64,000 nt of DNA from Incurvaria masculella (GCA_946894095.1 OX335652.1:3681001-3745000), one strand, 5' to 3'. Counted from the stretch's first letter, positions 24,382 through 37,354 are shown. Program-made: numbers and translations. Notes: generated by a model not told the origin, from the sequence alone.

Positions 24382-24513
24382 TATTATTTTACGTTTACGG
24401 ATAAACAGTGTCCATCTTACTTATATAGCGCGGCGCTGTCCATAGCGCGGTGGACGAAACTTCGAGCTAAATAAGTGAGCTGAACACTGTTTATCCGTAA
24501 ACGTAAAATAATA
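24382..24513. mobile_element. MITE with perfect 30-base inverted ends
   Basis: 24382-24411 is an exact reverse complement of 24484-24513 (starting TATTATTTTACGTTTACGGA). The 72-base core is CG-rich. No coding capacity; perfect arms suggest recent insertion. Confidence 0.8.
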
Positions 24514-24556
24514 TGTCGAACAACAGTGAAAATCTAAACAAATAGCACCGTCCCAT

Positions 24557-25035
24557 GTGCACGACACATCCCGAGTGGCCGGAGCGGCCGCGACAAAGGC
24601 AGCCATTCTTAAAGTGTCTAAGTACACATCGCTGCTTGACCGTTTTGAATTTCAGCCTTTCGCCGTCGAGACCTTTGGACCTTGGTCACCGGACGCTAAG
24701 GCTTTTGCAAATTACATCGGAAAACTCCTAGTGGAGAAGTCTGGCGATTGTCGTGCAAAAGCCTTTTTTATCCGTAGAATCGCTCTTAAAATTTAAAGAG
24801 GCAATGCGGCGAGTGTTCTGGGCAAACATCGGCTGCCTTCAATGAAATATTTTACCTATAACGCAATTTCATTGGATCGCTCTCCGATCCACATTTTTCT
24901 TTAGTTTTAGTTTTAATTTAATTTTTACTGTTAGATGTTAGATTATTAATTTAAATTGTTATTGTTAGATTGTTAGAATATTAATTTAAATTTTATTTCG
25001 TATTTATTCAATAAATTATTCCATAATGCAGTTAT
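24557..25035 (+). mobile_element. Non-LTR retrotransposon ORF2 C-terminal relic
   Basis: Encodes FEFQPFAVETFGPWSPDAKA and FIRRIALKI, then a nonsense codon, then RGNAASVLG. This is the AVET..G and IQRGNAASVLG tail common in lepidopteran LINEs, with CAA changed to TAA at the stop. An AT-rich 3' UTR follows. Confidence 0.7.
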
Positions 25036-25239
25036 TTAAATAAAAAAAAACATATAAGTAAAACTATTTTTATCTTTCAACAAAACCATTTGGCGACAGA
25101 CTATATCTATGTTATATCCAAGTGATATACATAGAATAACAAATGTTTATTAGCCTTACCTACTAACAAATATTTGTTACATCGCATTTACTCCGGTATT
25201 ACTAGAACAGAAGTAGAAGTATCAGACAGCCGAGTAATA

Positions 25240-26600
25240 GTGGTATAAAGGTTTATTAGTAAGGCAACATGTGTGAAATCTTTTGATTTAAGTATGAGAG
25301 ATGAATAAGATTGATGTACGAGGGATGCAAATACCAAATGATATGGTGATGCCGTGTCCATGAAAAGTAACTTAAATCAGACTTTGGAACGACTAACATA
25401 AAAGGCCAGATATTATCCGCGGCAGTCGGAGCCGCGGGGAGAGCGGTAAGGGGGGAGGCGCTTAGATACGATATTATTGTGGAGCTGTCACTGAGCTTTG
25501 GAGAGTTCTGGTGCACGTTTTCTATGTGGCTTCAACAAACCGTGATCCGCTTAGCTCGCGACATCCATCCCTCGACTGTTTGTATCAATGGATCAATATT
25601 TGGGAACCAGTTGGGACCGGAACAGAGTCGAGAGATGCGCCTTATTTTCGACTTTGTTATTATTTTCAAGTATTATTATTTTATTCGATGATATTTTATC
25701 GAATAATGTTTAGTCATAAATTGCAAGTCACTAGAAAGTAGTTTGCCAGCTTCAGCTGTCAAAGAGAAGTGTGAGTTGGCAATTTTCTGTGGTTGGTTGT
25801 CAATCATGTGAATTTGTGTCCGGTTCATTTCGCAACGCTTTCCTCGCGTTTTCCCGACAAAAGCGATTATTTAGTGTGGAAGCACCACACTAAATATTAT
25901 AAACGCCCAGGCATTGTGTAGTGGCCGGATAGCCTTCGTGTCCAGGGGTGGAGCCAGGACGAACCGTCTTCCGCGCAATTGCGCGTGCTTCGAGACGCCG
26001 CCGGAACTCAACGCAACGCGAGGTTTGAGTGAGTTCCCGAGTCCTTCCCAACCCAAATACTCACGACCACGTCCGCCGGCACAGGACACCATTCGACGGG
26101 GTATGTACTTACGCCTCTAAAACAAATAATGTATCTAAATTTTATAGCGACGGCGATGCAAAGCTACTGGAATAAAATATTACAAGGAATACTTTCTGAC
26201 ATCTGGTTGTACACAAATGTCAACATGCTGGATCGTATCCTATATTATTAAAAGTGTTTTGACTAGTTATTTGATTAACTATAGGCAAGAATAAGATGAG
26301 TATTGGGTGGCGTTTGAACTGTAAGGATCTAGTTAATACCTAGAATATGTCATTGAAACGTTTCCATGCCTTTGACCGTTTCCGACAAAAATTAATAATA
26401 ATTTTACATGTAGACTTCATTTCCAATTGAAGTGATACTTTTGCTTAAAAGATTACTTACTGCCTAGTTACCTAGTGTTTCCTAGGTTGATTGTTGTAAC
26501 TGAATGCTGTCAGGTTGTAATTGGGTGGTTAAGTAATAAGGTAATATAAAAGTAAACATAAACATCATCACGGGTGCCATTCAGGCACATGTGGAGCACC
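25240..26600. other. Intergenic DNA, partly GC-rich
   Basis: 25890-26110 is GC-richer and includes the palindrome GCGCAATTGCGCG (about 25973); TAGTGTGGAAGCACCACACTA, a perfect hairpin, lies at about 25871. No gene recognised. Confidence 0.3.
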
Positions 26601-26619
26601 TTTTGTCAGCGTAACCAGT

Positions 26620-26835
26620 GGCTAACTGTTGGCAACCCGTTCCATGGTCCCCTTCTCCTACTAGGTGGCATCGAATTTGGTGAAAAATATTTTCGACACT
26701 GCAATGAAATATTGTCCGTGTTTTCACAATGTAACCAAGACTTTCCCTTTATAAGCACTAAAGGGAAGGTCTTGGCTATGCACCCAACTCCTTCGGGAAT
26801 GCGGTTTGTGGGGCCAGTTACATAAAAAAAAATCA
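26620..26835 (+). mobile_element. SINE, rearranged
   Basis: CCCCTTCTCCTACTAGGTGG, ATTGTCCGTGTTTTCACAAT, AAGGGAAGGTCTTGGCTATG and an A-tail at 26822 match the family. A short piece around CTTTCCCTTTATAAGCAC is present in inverted orientation next to its plus copy. Confidence 0.65.
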
Positions 26836-28249
26836 TAATAGCGGCTCCACAGATTTTTCTGTTCTGTGTAGTTCTCGCTGGTCTCATGCAGGACCGTATT
26901 AGTGGCGTGTTAAGTTAGTTGTTGGAGATTTAGTTAAACGGCGTCACATTGTCATAATCTGTAGCGCCCACGGCTCCAGGGTGTCACGGTGTCATGGTGT
27001 CGGAGCGGATTTATACTGATGTATCTACCTACTCGTGATAATATTTACATTTTAAGTCCCAGAGAGCATTGTTATGCATAGTTGTTTTATTACTTATCAC
27101 ACTGGTCGAACTGATGAGATTTCTTGGTGACAATATGTCGACCAATTCGGTGGCCGACAAATTGTTGCATATTGGTGCGGTTCATATACGGTCACAATTA
27201 GAAATATGTTTGTACCTATGTTTGTTTTGGAAGATCTAATCCTAAGATGGTTTTTAAAAAAATCGAATCTATACGACTGCCCTCTGTCTGACTGTTATTA
27301 TAACTAGATACTCTTTCATCCGATTTAGAAGCGGTTTGTACCTTTGTATTGCAACTAATAGACTACTTCACTGAGTATCGCGGTACTTATCTAAGGGGTG
27401 AGGTTTGATATGAGAAAAGCCGGAAAAAAGCGGTCTGTTTTTTGTCGTATATTATAATAATATTAATTGCTTATTTAGGTACATAGTTCCGGTTAAAAAT
27501 AGAATGTTCAATTTAGATGAAATCTTATTGCCAATAAATCGTATGATATGATTATCACACCGAGCCACGCGTTCCAACAAGAAGTCGTCTAGCTAAGTTA
27601 AGTTCACGTGACCTATACATAGGCACGGATTCGTTATTATTATATTACATTGTGTATTAATAATTATATTTTACGTACATGTACATGTATTTTACGTACA
27701 GGTATGTACATATTAAATTTAGATGTTTCTGTGCTAAAGTTTCTTTAGCGTAACCCGAAACACCCAAGCACAGCAAAACTCATAAAAAAATATATTTTAT
27801 TATGCCTGATTTTTAAATGAACCAAATCACCAAAGACAATTACCACACTAAATTACTTTAATGTAAGCAACTGAAGAAAATAGCATTCATATTTGATGGT
27901 CACCAATAAAAAACAACTTCTGTGGTGGTGACATTTATTTTAATCCAATATTCAAAGGAAGCGCGCTTAACTACAATCCTACAGGAAAAACCTCTGGCTG
28001 TAGTAACCAGAGACGGGAGATTATAATCGAATTAGGCACAATTACATACAATTACAGGCGGGACCTTGTTCGGTGTAACCCGAGCCTTATGGCTCTACAT
28101 GCGGGCCGGACGGACGCTTTGTGGAACGGACCTTATTATATCTGCGAGCTGCCATGGAAGTTTATTGTAAAAATAAAAGTCCCCTACACTGGGAATTATA
28201 TATCATTGTTATCGTAGCAGAACAGTCACTCTTTATCTAAGTATATATG
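26836..28249. other. AT-rich intergenic DNA
   Basis: No gene or known repeat. ACGTACATGTACATGTA-type alternations at 27670-27710 only. Confidence 0.35.
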
Positions 28250-28878
28250 AGCACCTCGTAGCGTAGTGGCGCGGAAACCTGCCTAGCATACCAGAGGCCT
28301 GGGTTCAAATCCTCGCCCCGTTCATGCACCACGTTCTTTCTCATTCTGAGTCATTTCGTCACTAATGCGAGCTGCTCCATGGTTTGGAATCATGGTACGG
28401 AATTGTGCGTGTTTTCCATCCAGTTCAATGTAGCCGTGCGCATACAGGGAAGGTCCTGGAATGGCACCTAATTCCTTCGGGAATGTGGTGTATTGGGCTA
28501 ATATTATTACGGTCGTTGTTTATTGTTTATTCATCATCCTCTGCACTGCACTCGGATTTGTCATATTTTATCATTTTATCATTAGCCAGTTCGGCAATCC
28601 CAGCGAAGAAGAACTGGCAAGAAACTCCGCTGGTTTTTTTTTCAACGTCCACTTAGTCTAAGTTTACAAAAGGATAAAGTACAAACAATTAATATAATAT
28701 GCAACAGTTCATGACAAATATCAGTTTATTTTTAAAGATTATGCCCGCCATCTAACATGTTGCCAATTGGAGCAGGCCAGTCTCCACAAACAGCAGCCGT
28801 TCACGAGCATCACGCCGGGCTCAGCCATCGGGTTGTGTAGCATTAAGCCATCCATGTCAGGTTGCAGAAAAAACGGAT
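28250..28878 (+). mobile_element. tRNA-headed SINE split by an insertion
   Basis: The head has A box TAGCGTAGTGGCG and B box GGTTCAAATCC, and the body runs to 28518. The matching 3' end, TTAAGCCATCCATGTCAGGT with an A-rich tail, resumes at about 28832. The 310 bases between (with GAAGAAGAACTGGCAAGAAA) look like a later insertion. Confidence 0.7.
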
Positions 28879-29041
28879 GCTCCTAGGATTATATGTTATA
28901 GCCGGCTAGAACAGGCAGAGATTATTAAAACGTGTGAGCCTAGATATAAACCAGTCTTCTTTTAACGTCGTCAGACTGATGTTCGGAGTCTTACAAACGT
29001 TTACTGATTTAGATGTAGTATAAATATTTAATGTCCAAGTG

Positions 29042-29262
29042 TAGTCTAGCGACGTATTCGATAATCGAAGTGAAGCAACTCTGGGCGCGGTCAAGTTCAG
29101 GATGGGTGACCGTTATCGTTATCGGACCTTTACGTTGAATTCCAACCAAGGCCAGCCAAATTTCCGTGTTTTCCATTGAGTTCAATGTAGCCGAGCAATA
29201 TAACAAACCTTGTCCCATGTGGTGTGTCAGGCTGGAGGTGTGGTATTAGTCATAGGTGTCTC
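29042..29262 (+). mobile_element. 5S-headed SINE, old copy
   Basis: CGAAGTGAAGCAACTCTGGG and GGATGGGTGACCGTTATCG are diverged forms of the 5S rRNA internal promoter; the SINE body follows from 29160 (TTCAATGTAGCCGAGC). More decayed than the copies at 37677 and 61328. Confidence 0.65.
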
Positions 29263-29279
29263 CATCTTCTTTTATACAT

Positions 29280-29332
29280 GTTTTATTGCACTGGACTTGA
29301 ATAGCTAATACCACATTTACTGACGGTATCAC
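29280..29332 (-). mobile_element. SINE 3'-end fragment
   Basis: GAATAGCTAATACCACATTT and flanks match the reverse complement of the SINE 3' end. Confidence 0.5.
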
Positions 29333-29820
29333 CTATCTTAATATATACCTATACAAACTAATAACTCATCGATATGTAGTTGCAGAGATCTGTTATATAT
29401 TAAGTTAATGCAGGGGTATTATCATGGTAATTAGATATGGATTTTAATTATATATTTAAGCCACATTTACGTATGCAACTGTGAAAATGATTAGTACATT
29501 TTTAATACTACTTAAAAATTATACGTTTCAAATAGGGGTAAAGAGCACGCTAACCAATTTACTTTTAATAACAATAGGAAAAGGGGAACTAGCCAATACT
29601 GAACATGGCTTATACACGACTTTATAAATGCATTATACTCAGACTTTTTTATAACAATTTATTTCTCTCTTTGAATGTTTTTTTGAAATTATTTTTAGTA
29701 AATATCGTAACGAGATAATTGCCGTTTCCAATACTATGAATTGTTCTTTCTTTGTATGGCATTTTCTCGATAGGAAACATCGTGTCATGATATAAGCCCA
29801 TCATACTAATTATAAAAACT

Positions 29821-30208
29821 GGCCAAGTGCGAGTCGGATTCGCATACGTAGGGTTCCGTACCATAGTACAAGATTTAACACAATAACCCCTTTGTTTTTA
29901 GGGTTCCGTACCCAAAGGGTGAAAACGGAACCCTATTACTAAGCCTCCGCTGTCCGTCCGTCCGTCCGTCCGTCCGTCCGTCCGTCTGTCCGTCTGTCAC
30001 AGGGCTGTATCTCAGTAACCGTAACAGATAGACAGCTGATATTTTCACAGAGTGTGTATTTATTTTGCCGCTATAACAACAAATAGGTAAGATTTAGAAA
30101 TAGTTAAAATTAAAGGGGGCCCCCATACAAAAAACGTGTTTTTTTTTGTATACATTTTTTTACGATGGTACGGAACCCTTCGTGTGCGAGTCCGACTCGC
30201 ACTTGGCC
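29821..30208 (-). mobile_element. GTTCCGTACC-family element with inverted ends
   Basis: GGCCAAGTGCGAGTCGGA at the left end is repeated inverted at the right (TCCGACTCGCACTTGGCC). Inside are TTTAGGGTTCCGTACCCAAA, a GTCC tandem run (29950-29990) and TTTGCCGCTATAACAACAAA. Six relatives occur in the window. The left 50 bases are an extra inverted copy of the head. Confidence 0.7.
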
Positions 30209-30216
30209 GGTTTTTT

Positions 30217-30390
30217 ATAATTTTACCTATTTAGCGGCAAAAGAAATACACACTCTGTGAACATTTCAGCGGCCTACCTGTTAGGGCTCATGAGATCCCT
30301 GTCTCAGACGGACGGACAGAGGGACCGACGGCCAGGCCGACGGACGGACAGCGGTAATTGGGTTCCATTGGCACCCTTTTCCAATCTATT
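30217..30390 (+). mobile_element. GTTCCGTACC-family element, partial, inverted neighbour
   Basis: Begins in ATTTAGCGGCAAAAGAAATA and runs through GACGGACGGACAGCGG, in opposite orientation to the copy that ends eight bases upstream. Confidence 0.65.
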
Positions 30391-30888
30391 GCAGTGTATT
30401 ACATCTATCCAGTCTATCCATTGCTATGTAAATTGTAATAACTTTAATAATTATATTTTATTAAAATAGAGATAGGAATAATTGAATAATTTAGTCAATA
30501 TTACGTTAATAGTTTAGCCACCAGTTTCTTTAAGATTGCGTTCAGAATGGTTCAACTACACGGAGATGCAAGTCAGATGAATCTAATGAATGAACGAAAT
30601 AATTATTGAACGCACACACATGTTCACCAGCTTGCACACAATATATAAGTCAGTCACATATGGCAGCATTGCCATGACAAGCTATGACGTTCCCCATTCA
30701 CATTCAAATTTCATGCCGAAATTGCATTGTAACAATATCACGACAGAGAATTACATAGAGTTGCCAAATAAACCAAATTGTATTCGATAGAGATACGAGC
30801 AATATCAAATTCTCAAGTAGGAATCAGTACAATTCTTACTTTTTCGTAATAAACTATGTACACAGTAAATCAATAACTTAAGTGTTTT
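30391..30888. other. AT-rich intergenic DNA
   Basis: Nothing recognised. Confidence 0.35.
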
Positions 30889-31195
30889 TTATGCTACCTG
30901 AAATGGATGGCTATTACCCCACAACTCCCGTTATGATATTAGCCTAATACACACAGACAATTTTTTTCATTGCTTCGACCATCTTTTCCCCAACACGGGG
31001 GCGGGCTTAAACCCTACCATCTAGTAGGGGAAGAAGACCAACACTTTTACATGGATTCCGAACCATGGAGCAGCTCGAATTCGTTTCGAAACGCACTTAT
31101 CCAACTCATAAAGAGAAAGAAAGTGGTTCACGACCGGGGCGAGGATTTCAACCCACACCTCTTGTATGAAAGGCAAGTCCGCTGCACCAAGATCT
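30889..31195 (-). mobile_element. tRNA-headed SINE with internal deletion
   Basis: Reverse-strand copy: TGAAATGGATGGCTATTACC to CCGGGGCGAGGATTTCAACC. About 80 bases of the body (the AAGGTCCTGG segment) are missing. Confidence 0.7.
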
Positions 31196-31199
31196 GTTC

Positions 31200-33135
31200 T
31201 ATGTTAGTTTCATACTCTACCTTTCTCATATTCCTATTGGACTTTTAACTAAAAAAGACAGCATTTCTTTCAAACCGCACAAGTATTTTCGCGGTATTAT
31301 ATTTATATACTTTTATCCAAAAACGACTCCAACACTCTCTTTCACATGCGCCACAGTCCGCCATTTTAAGCATTATCAACCGTGTCACACGCGTAGAGAT
31401 ACACTACACCATATACGTACACATGCAGAGGTAACTACACCATACCCTCACCTCGCGTACCCTCGTCATACGCCATTGTGAAGCTGGCGTCACTTATTAC
31501 AACACATTATCCTGCTGGGACTGCAATGTAACGAATATATTTTCACTATTGTGCACATATCCTTTTGTTCGGGCTTTGGATACAGAGTTATTGGTACTTA
31601 TGTAGCGATATGTTTGTTTAGTAGGGTTCGTGGGACGCCATTTGTAAAATTACATTCGATACCTATTTGTCTTGGGGGCATATTTCCGTCAGTATTGTAA
31701 TAAAAAAATATGTTATGAACCAGCGTAATTTGGTGTTGTTTTTACTATGGCCTGTTAATTTAACTATTATCTATCGATCTATTAATATTTTTAATGTTGG
31801 AACAATGATATTATACCTTATTTTATTTTAATCATCATCTTTTCATCGAATCATCTTTTAATTTGAGTATGGCATAAGTAAACTGAAATCAGGTTTTTTA
31901 TAAGAAAAATCAAATAAATATACATCAAGATTTCAGTAGCACAAAGTATCGGTCAAGACATTATTTCGTTATGTAAGTTAAATTATATCTATCGTGTATC
32001 ATGATGGCCTGTGCAGATGAAAGTAGTTCAAGCCTGAATATAAATCTTTATGATGTATTCATTTCGCTATTGTATTTCTATCAAATCTATTGTATTGATT
32101 CTATCAAATGTATTTGATGTTTTTAAATAGTTGAATGGTTGACATAGAAAAAACAGTTGAATCAACTTTTCGTTGATTCAACGCCTACGACTAGTGACCT
32201 TCTCCAGATAGGCACAGGACCTCTAGTGCCGGACAATTGTGGACAATCTACAGAGTAATGCATCTCTAATTACACTGGCTACACTGGCTACCAATGTCGC
32301 CGGCTTCGTACGGACAATAGGCTTGACAGGAAACCGACCGCTGCTGGCGCCGCCTAGCCTTGCTAATAGACATCCAGGATTGTATGAATGACAATTAGAG
32401 GTATTTATGTTTGAATGTTATGTTAGACAATGTTTCGAAAAATATATAAAAATACAAATTTTATAATTTATTTTACGTATACCTTTGATGCCGTGCTAGG
32501 TGAGATGCTTGTTTTAAGCAGCCAGCTGTGTGTTGTGTATTAATTAAAATCCAATAGTTTTTTCGTGCCTTTTTTTTCGGATAATAAATGAAAGTTACAA
32601 GATTTTGACAATTTTCAAAAAAAAAAAAAAAATACGTATATCTATGCCACGTGACATCTGAAAAAGGTATCATAGGAAAAATCCTTTTGCAAATTACCCC
32701 ACAAATGAAAATAAAGTTATTATTATTAAAATATACTAAGATTTTTTTTTCATTTGTGTCTGAAAAGCATGAAATTACTAATACTTAAATACATTTGAAT
32801 AGATACGATTTCTTATCAATAATGGTTAAACCGATCATTTTTACCTGCGGAAGAAACTACCTAGTACCTACTATTATTTAATAAGTGCTGCTTTTAAGAA
32901 TCTCACTACAGAAATTGTATTCATACATGTTGTTTATAACGTAGAGTTGCTCTTAAGGGATTAAAGTTATTGTAGTGGTTTTAAATGTTTTGCGTAAGTT
33001 TACATTCGTTCATAATTTAATCGGTTTGATTGGTCGGTTTCCGTTCGTCTGCAGTGATCGAACCGTCACGAATGCAAAGGTATGTGTATGCCTATTTTTT
33101 AAACGGAATTATAAACCCTACTACCTCGTACCGGT
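31200..33135. other. AT-rich intergenic DNA
   Basis: No gene. CTACACTGGCTACACTGGCT is a short tandem at 32271; an A run lies at 32618-32631. Confidence 0.35.
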
Positions 33136-33139
33136 CATT

Positions 33140-33400
33140 TAACACTTTCATTCTCTTTCTGAGTTAGATACGTGCTTTTAGTGACGAATGCGAGCTGTTC
33201 CATGGTTCGAGGCCCATGTACATACAACTGTAGGTTCCTCTACTAGGTGGTAGGGTTGAAGCGGCAATGAATAATGTCCGTGCTTTCCATTCAGTTCAAT
33301 GTAAGCCGTGCTCATAAAGGGAAGGTCCTGGGATGCCACCTAATCTCTTTGGTAATGAGGTGTGTTAGTTTAGTATCATGATCTTGGCTGTAGCCATAAT
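33140..33400 (+). mobile_element. SINE, head lost
   Basis: CTCTTTCTGAGTTAGATACG, GAGCTGTTCCATGGTTCGAG, CTACTAGGTGGTAGGGTT and AAAGGGAAGGTCCTGGGATG in family order. About 50 bases are missing after the GGTAGGGTT motif. Confidence 0.7.
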
Positions 33401-33404
33401 TAAA

Positions 33405-34975
33405 TGTCGAGTTTCTTGAAAAAATACTTAACACCCGTATATCAGAGACTAGGACCTACGAGCCGCACCAACTCAAGGTGTAGACAAACTTTATTCACCT
33501 CAAAAAATATGTTAAAACCACTAACAGCCGACACAAACACTCTGCGGGTCCCCACAATGGCTTCAATTCAGCCGTCAGGGTGCATTAGGGTGGCTTGCGC
33601 AAAAAGTGTATTGTCGGAGAGGTGTTAGGTTTAACAATGTGACCATTCGCCGATTAGAAGGAATGGATTAAGGTCTTATAAGTCTCCTGTGCGGATAAAT
33701 ACTGGTGGCGATAGCGATGATCCGAAGATGCGGATAATACGCGGATAATGTGGGTGTCGGGTTTCATGGTTTTAAAATAGTTGTCGACGTCAATACTCAG
33801 GTGTTATTTCTGAAATAAATCTACGACGAGTGACGTAAATAAATATATTGTAAATAATAGCAAACATTACATTAATATAGAATCAACCACAGAAAGCGCG
33901 CATGCTAGTCTATGAAATCAACCCACAAGCAAACCCAAACGGGGAAGAAAATTTAGAGCCCCTGCGTAGGTGTCGCATGAGCGACCTCACCTTAGAAAAG
34001 TCAAAACTGTCATTCCTATACTCCATGATACTCTTAGAATAAGGTTTGGAGTAAAGGAAAAACTGTTGTTGGTCTTTTAAAATTTTAAACTCTATTCTGT
34101 TTTTTTTATTTTTGTGTGGTATTTGACAGCTTTGACAGATCTTTTAGGTGAGTTCGCTTAGACGCCACCAGTCGTGATAAATAAGCAGTTTTCTTCCCCT
34201 TTAAAGAAATAAAGTTGTAAAAATAAGGACTTTATGAATATGTCGCCTTGCAGTCGTGTCGCATGATAAATAGCAAAAACCGAATTTTGCCTAAAATACT
34301 AGGAATTTGGCTAAGTTCCGGCATTGAACATTTGAACTATGCGTTTCGGCTATAATCCTAGTATTTTGGCTAAAATCTCGGCCGAATCTTTCGTGTTTTC
34401 CATAACGTTCGTTGTGTGGCCTTCTATGTCAGGTTCCATATAAAAAACCTAGCCACCGTCAATTAGTAGTCGCCAGAAGTCAGTGTAAAATTGGGATAGG
34501 AGCGGTGGTTGAATATATGCAACTTCACACCGGCCAACACAGCTAATAACAAAATTCAGGTGAGATTCAGTAAGCCGACCGTGGAGAGCGGTGCTCGCAA
34601 GCGAGTGAGATCATTATCTTACACTTTAGGCAGACATTAAATTATTTCTAACAAAACTCTGTACTGTCTCACGACATCCGGCGCCATGTCATGTTGCTCT
34701 CAAATCATTTCTGTGAATCACAATAATGTTAAGCATACGTAGTTGTTCCGTGTAAGCGAAGCGCAGTTCCGTTTTACATTCAATATTTTATGAAACTAGA
34801 CATAGATGGCAACACAGCTACTGTCAATGACATAAGATTACCACACCATTCACGAAGGAATGATGTGTTTAGCCCTAAACGGTCGGACGGTGACCCATCC
34901 AGAATCGACGAGCAAGCCTATGTTTTTCATCGGACACCGTGGCCGACGAAAAAAAAATCGTTGATGTTATGATGC
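33405..34975. other. Intergenic DNA
   Basis: Small unassigned frames only (for example 33404-33628). No recognised repeat. Confidence 0.3.
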
Positions 34976-35395
34976 GGAAACAAAATCATGACCAAAATCA
35001 TAACAAAATCACATTCTAAATCTCTCTCACACACTTACACACAAAAACACACATTTTATATTTTATTTTTTACAAACACACACTGTTAAACTTTTTTATA
35101 AAATTAACCTAATTATATTGTCATTTCATTTTATGCTGGCAAACACGAAGCAGCGTCACCTAAACTGCAATGTTTAAAGATAGTTATAGTAGGGATTCGT
35201 CTGAAAACCAGCTTCGTAGTTTTCTGCGAGACAGCTGAGATTGATCCCATTTGTCACAAATTGAAGATACCTACAAGAGAATGCAATGTTTAAGTGTTTT
35301 TAATTTAGTTTAATTTGTTTTATGTTCATTACTCTATTGTACTTATGTGTTGTGGCAAATAAAATGTCTTATTCTTATTCTTATTCTTAGTCTTA
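34976..35395 (+). mobile_element. LINE 3' UTR with TTATTC tail
   Basis: CA-rich stretch, then AT-rich DNA ending GTGGCAAATAAAATGTCTTA followed by a TTATTCTTATTCTTATTC microsatellite, the form of a LINE 3' terminus. No coding part is left. Confidence 0.5.
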
Positions 35396-36004
35396 AATAA
35401 TGAAAAAATACACATCGCATCGAACTTGGATCAGTGGTTCTCTAGTTGTAAACGAACGGGCGGCAGACGTTGCAAAGATTGAGCATTCAAACATATAACA
35501 TAATATTCGGGTCCAGCCTTGCAGTTTATTCGTAAAGTAGTTATTTTTACTGGGCTCTTTCTTCAATTAATGTGTTCCTGCTTAGTACGAAAAAGTATAT
35601 TTATTCATGAAATTTGGTTCAGCGGCTTAGGCGTGAAAACGTAACAGACAGAGTTAATTTCGTATATTTAATATTAGTATGGATGGACATACAGGGTGTT
35701 AGCGGTTAAAGGTTTGGTCCAAAACCCATTTGGGGCAAAAAAGGTATATTACATTTTTTTGTTGCACAGCTTAAAACAATTCACCATCCCCATACATTTT
35801 GTTCATACCTACACAATAAAATGTTTTGGGCGGGTGAAAAATGTTTAAGCCGGACAACAAAATGTTTTATGGCTTTATTGCTCCAAATAGGCCAAGGAAC
35901 ACCTGGTTAACGTTTGGACCATACCTCTGTTAACACCTGCTATATAAATTAATCAATGCTTACAAGGTGGTTGTTTTCTTCGTCTCTCAAATGATAATCG
36001 AATA

Positions 36005-36205
36005 TAAGGTTTTTTATGGAGCCTGACAGCTAAAACAACCGTTACAATATTAGCCCAATACGCCACCTACCCGAAGGAATTAGGTGCCATGCCAGGATCT
36101 CTCATTGTCAGCACGCTACACTGAATTGAATGGAAAAAATGTCAATTTTTCATTGCCGCTTCAACCATAGTTTCGGTGCGGTGGTGCTAACCCGGACCTA
36201 AATAT
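36005..36205 (-). mobile_element. SINE fragment
   Basis: AATACGCCACCTACCCGAAG and GGTGCCATGCCAGGATCTCT, with a T run at the left as A-tail, match the reverse strand of the family. Confidence 0.7.
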
Positions 36206-36255
36206 TTAGACCTACACACGCCTAGTATTTTTTATTAGTATTATTTATTCTTCTA

Positions 36256-36362
36256 TTATTAAAATGTTTTCGGAAAGACAGTGTTATAAATCATATTTAA
36301 TAAAACGTCGACTTAAACAAGTAGCGATTTATAACACTGGCTATCTGAAAACATTTTAATAA
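36256..36362. mobile_element. Short inverted-repeat element
   Basis: TTATTAAAATGTTTTCGGAA and GTGTTATAAATC on the left are mirrored at 36326-36362 with a few changes. About 107 bases in total with a CGTCGAC centre. Confidence 0.6.
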
Positions 36363-36937
36363 TAATGTGTAACAACAGTAAAAGTTTTTTACATTATTCA
36401 TTATGTTATACATTTGCAATTTATATCGATACTTAATGATAAGTACCTATGTACCTCCGGAGATTTATGTGGTAAAACATTCTAGTGCGGACCCCAAAGA
36501 TATATCCGACGATGCATCCATATAAAATAGATTTTCGTGAAGTATTTTAAGAGTAAACGCACACGACGCGCCGCGCAGGCGCAGGCGTTGAAAGCTCATG
36601 CGAAATATTGTAATTATCTTCATTCTGGTTGCGCCACAAAAACGTAAAATACAAAGTCTTTTGTACAGTTACAAGATCGCCAACAAAGAGATGAAGATGT
36701 TTGTGAAATAAAAAACGGTGCGCTTTGTTGGAAATCCGGTGGGAAGAGTCGTGATTAGGCAAGTCTTCGGAACCAGTTCAGACCGAGTTCTCAGTTTTAA
36801 TTGGCTTTGAGTATGAATTTAATTTACTTTTTAATGTAAACACTGACAAATTGCTATGGTCTTTAATCTATGCTATGGTAGAGTAGATATAAAGTTATTA
36901 TTAAGATAGAGTAGCGTCCTAGTACATTTCTTGACGG

Positions 36938-37354
36938 AGATCCAAAATTCAACTCAAAATGGCTTTATTTGATCAAATTAGCAATGTAAAATTATAATAT
37001 ATGGTTTTCTAAGTTATAAGGTTCGAAAGATCGAAATTTACGCGTGTAAATTTCTTTTTGCTTCAAAGCCTAGCTTGTTCCATAAAAAATCAAAATCAGT
37101 TTAGGGCTTGTTAGAATATTGACTACAGCGTTCGTGATTTACTTTTATTTTATTTAGGCGATTTTTAACAGATTGTTTTGTAAATCTCAGCGAATCAAAC
37201 ACTATTGCGTATTGTTTGCTTTGCGGACGTCTTGCATCCTCGTCATCACGAAGACTGTTTTTTTCTGTAAAACAGAGATAGTGCCAGAGTGCAATAGAAG
37301 GATTTTGTAACATTCCCGCGAATAAGTTAGTCCCCCGGGGAAGGGCCACCTTAA
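36938..37354 (+). mobile_element. TTAAGGTGGCCC-family element, left-truncated
   Basis: Shares ATCCAAAATTCAACTCAAAA, GACTACAGCG, CATCCTCGTCATCACGAAGA and the terminus GGGCCACCTTAA with the full element at 45294. The left inverted end is missing. Confidence 0.65.

Noticed and set aside
28250..28330. A tRNA gene
   Set aside because: A and B boxes are present, but no cloverleaf with anticodon arm and acceptor stem could be formed, and it leads into a SINE body.
29950..29990. GTCC tandem run as a stand-alone microsatellite or CRISPR-like array
   Set aside because: It is the expanded internal part of the GTTCCGTACC repeat, seen shorter in all relatives. No array of spaced repeats exists in the window.
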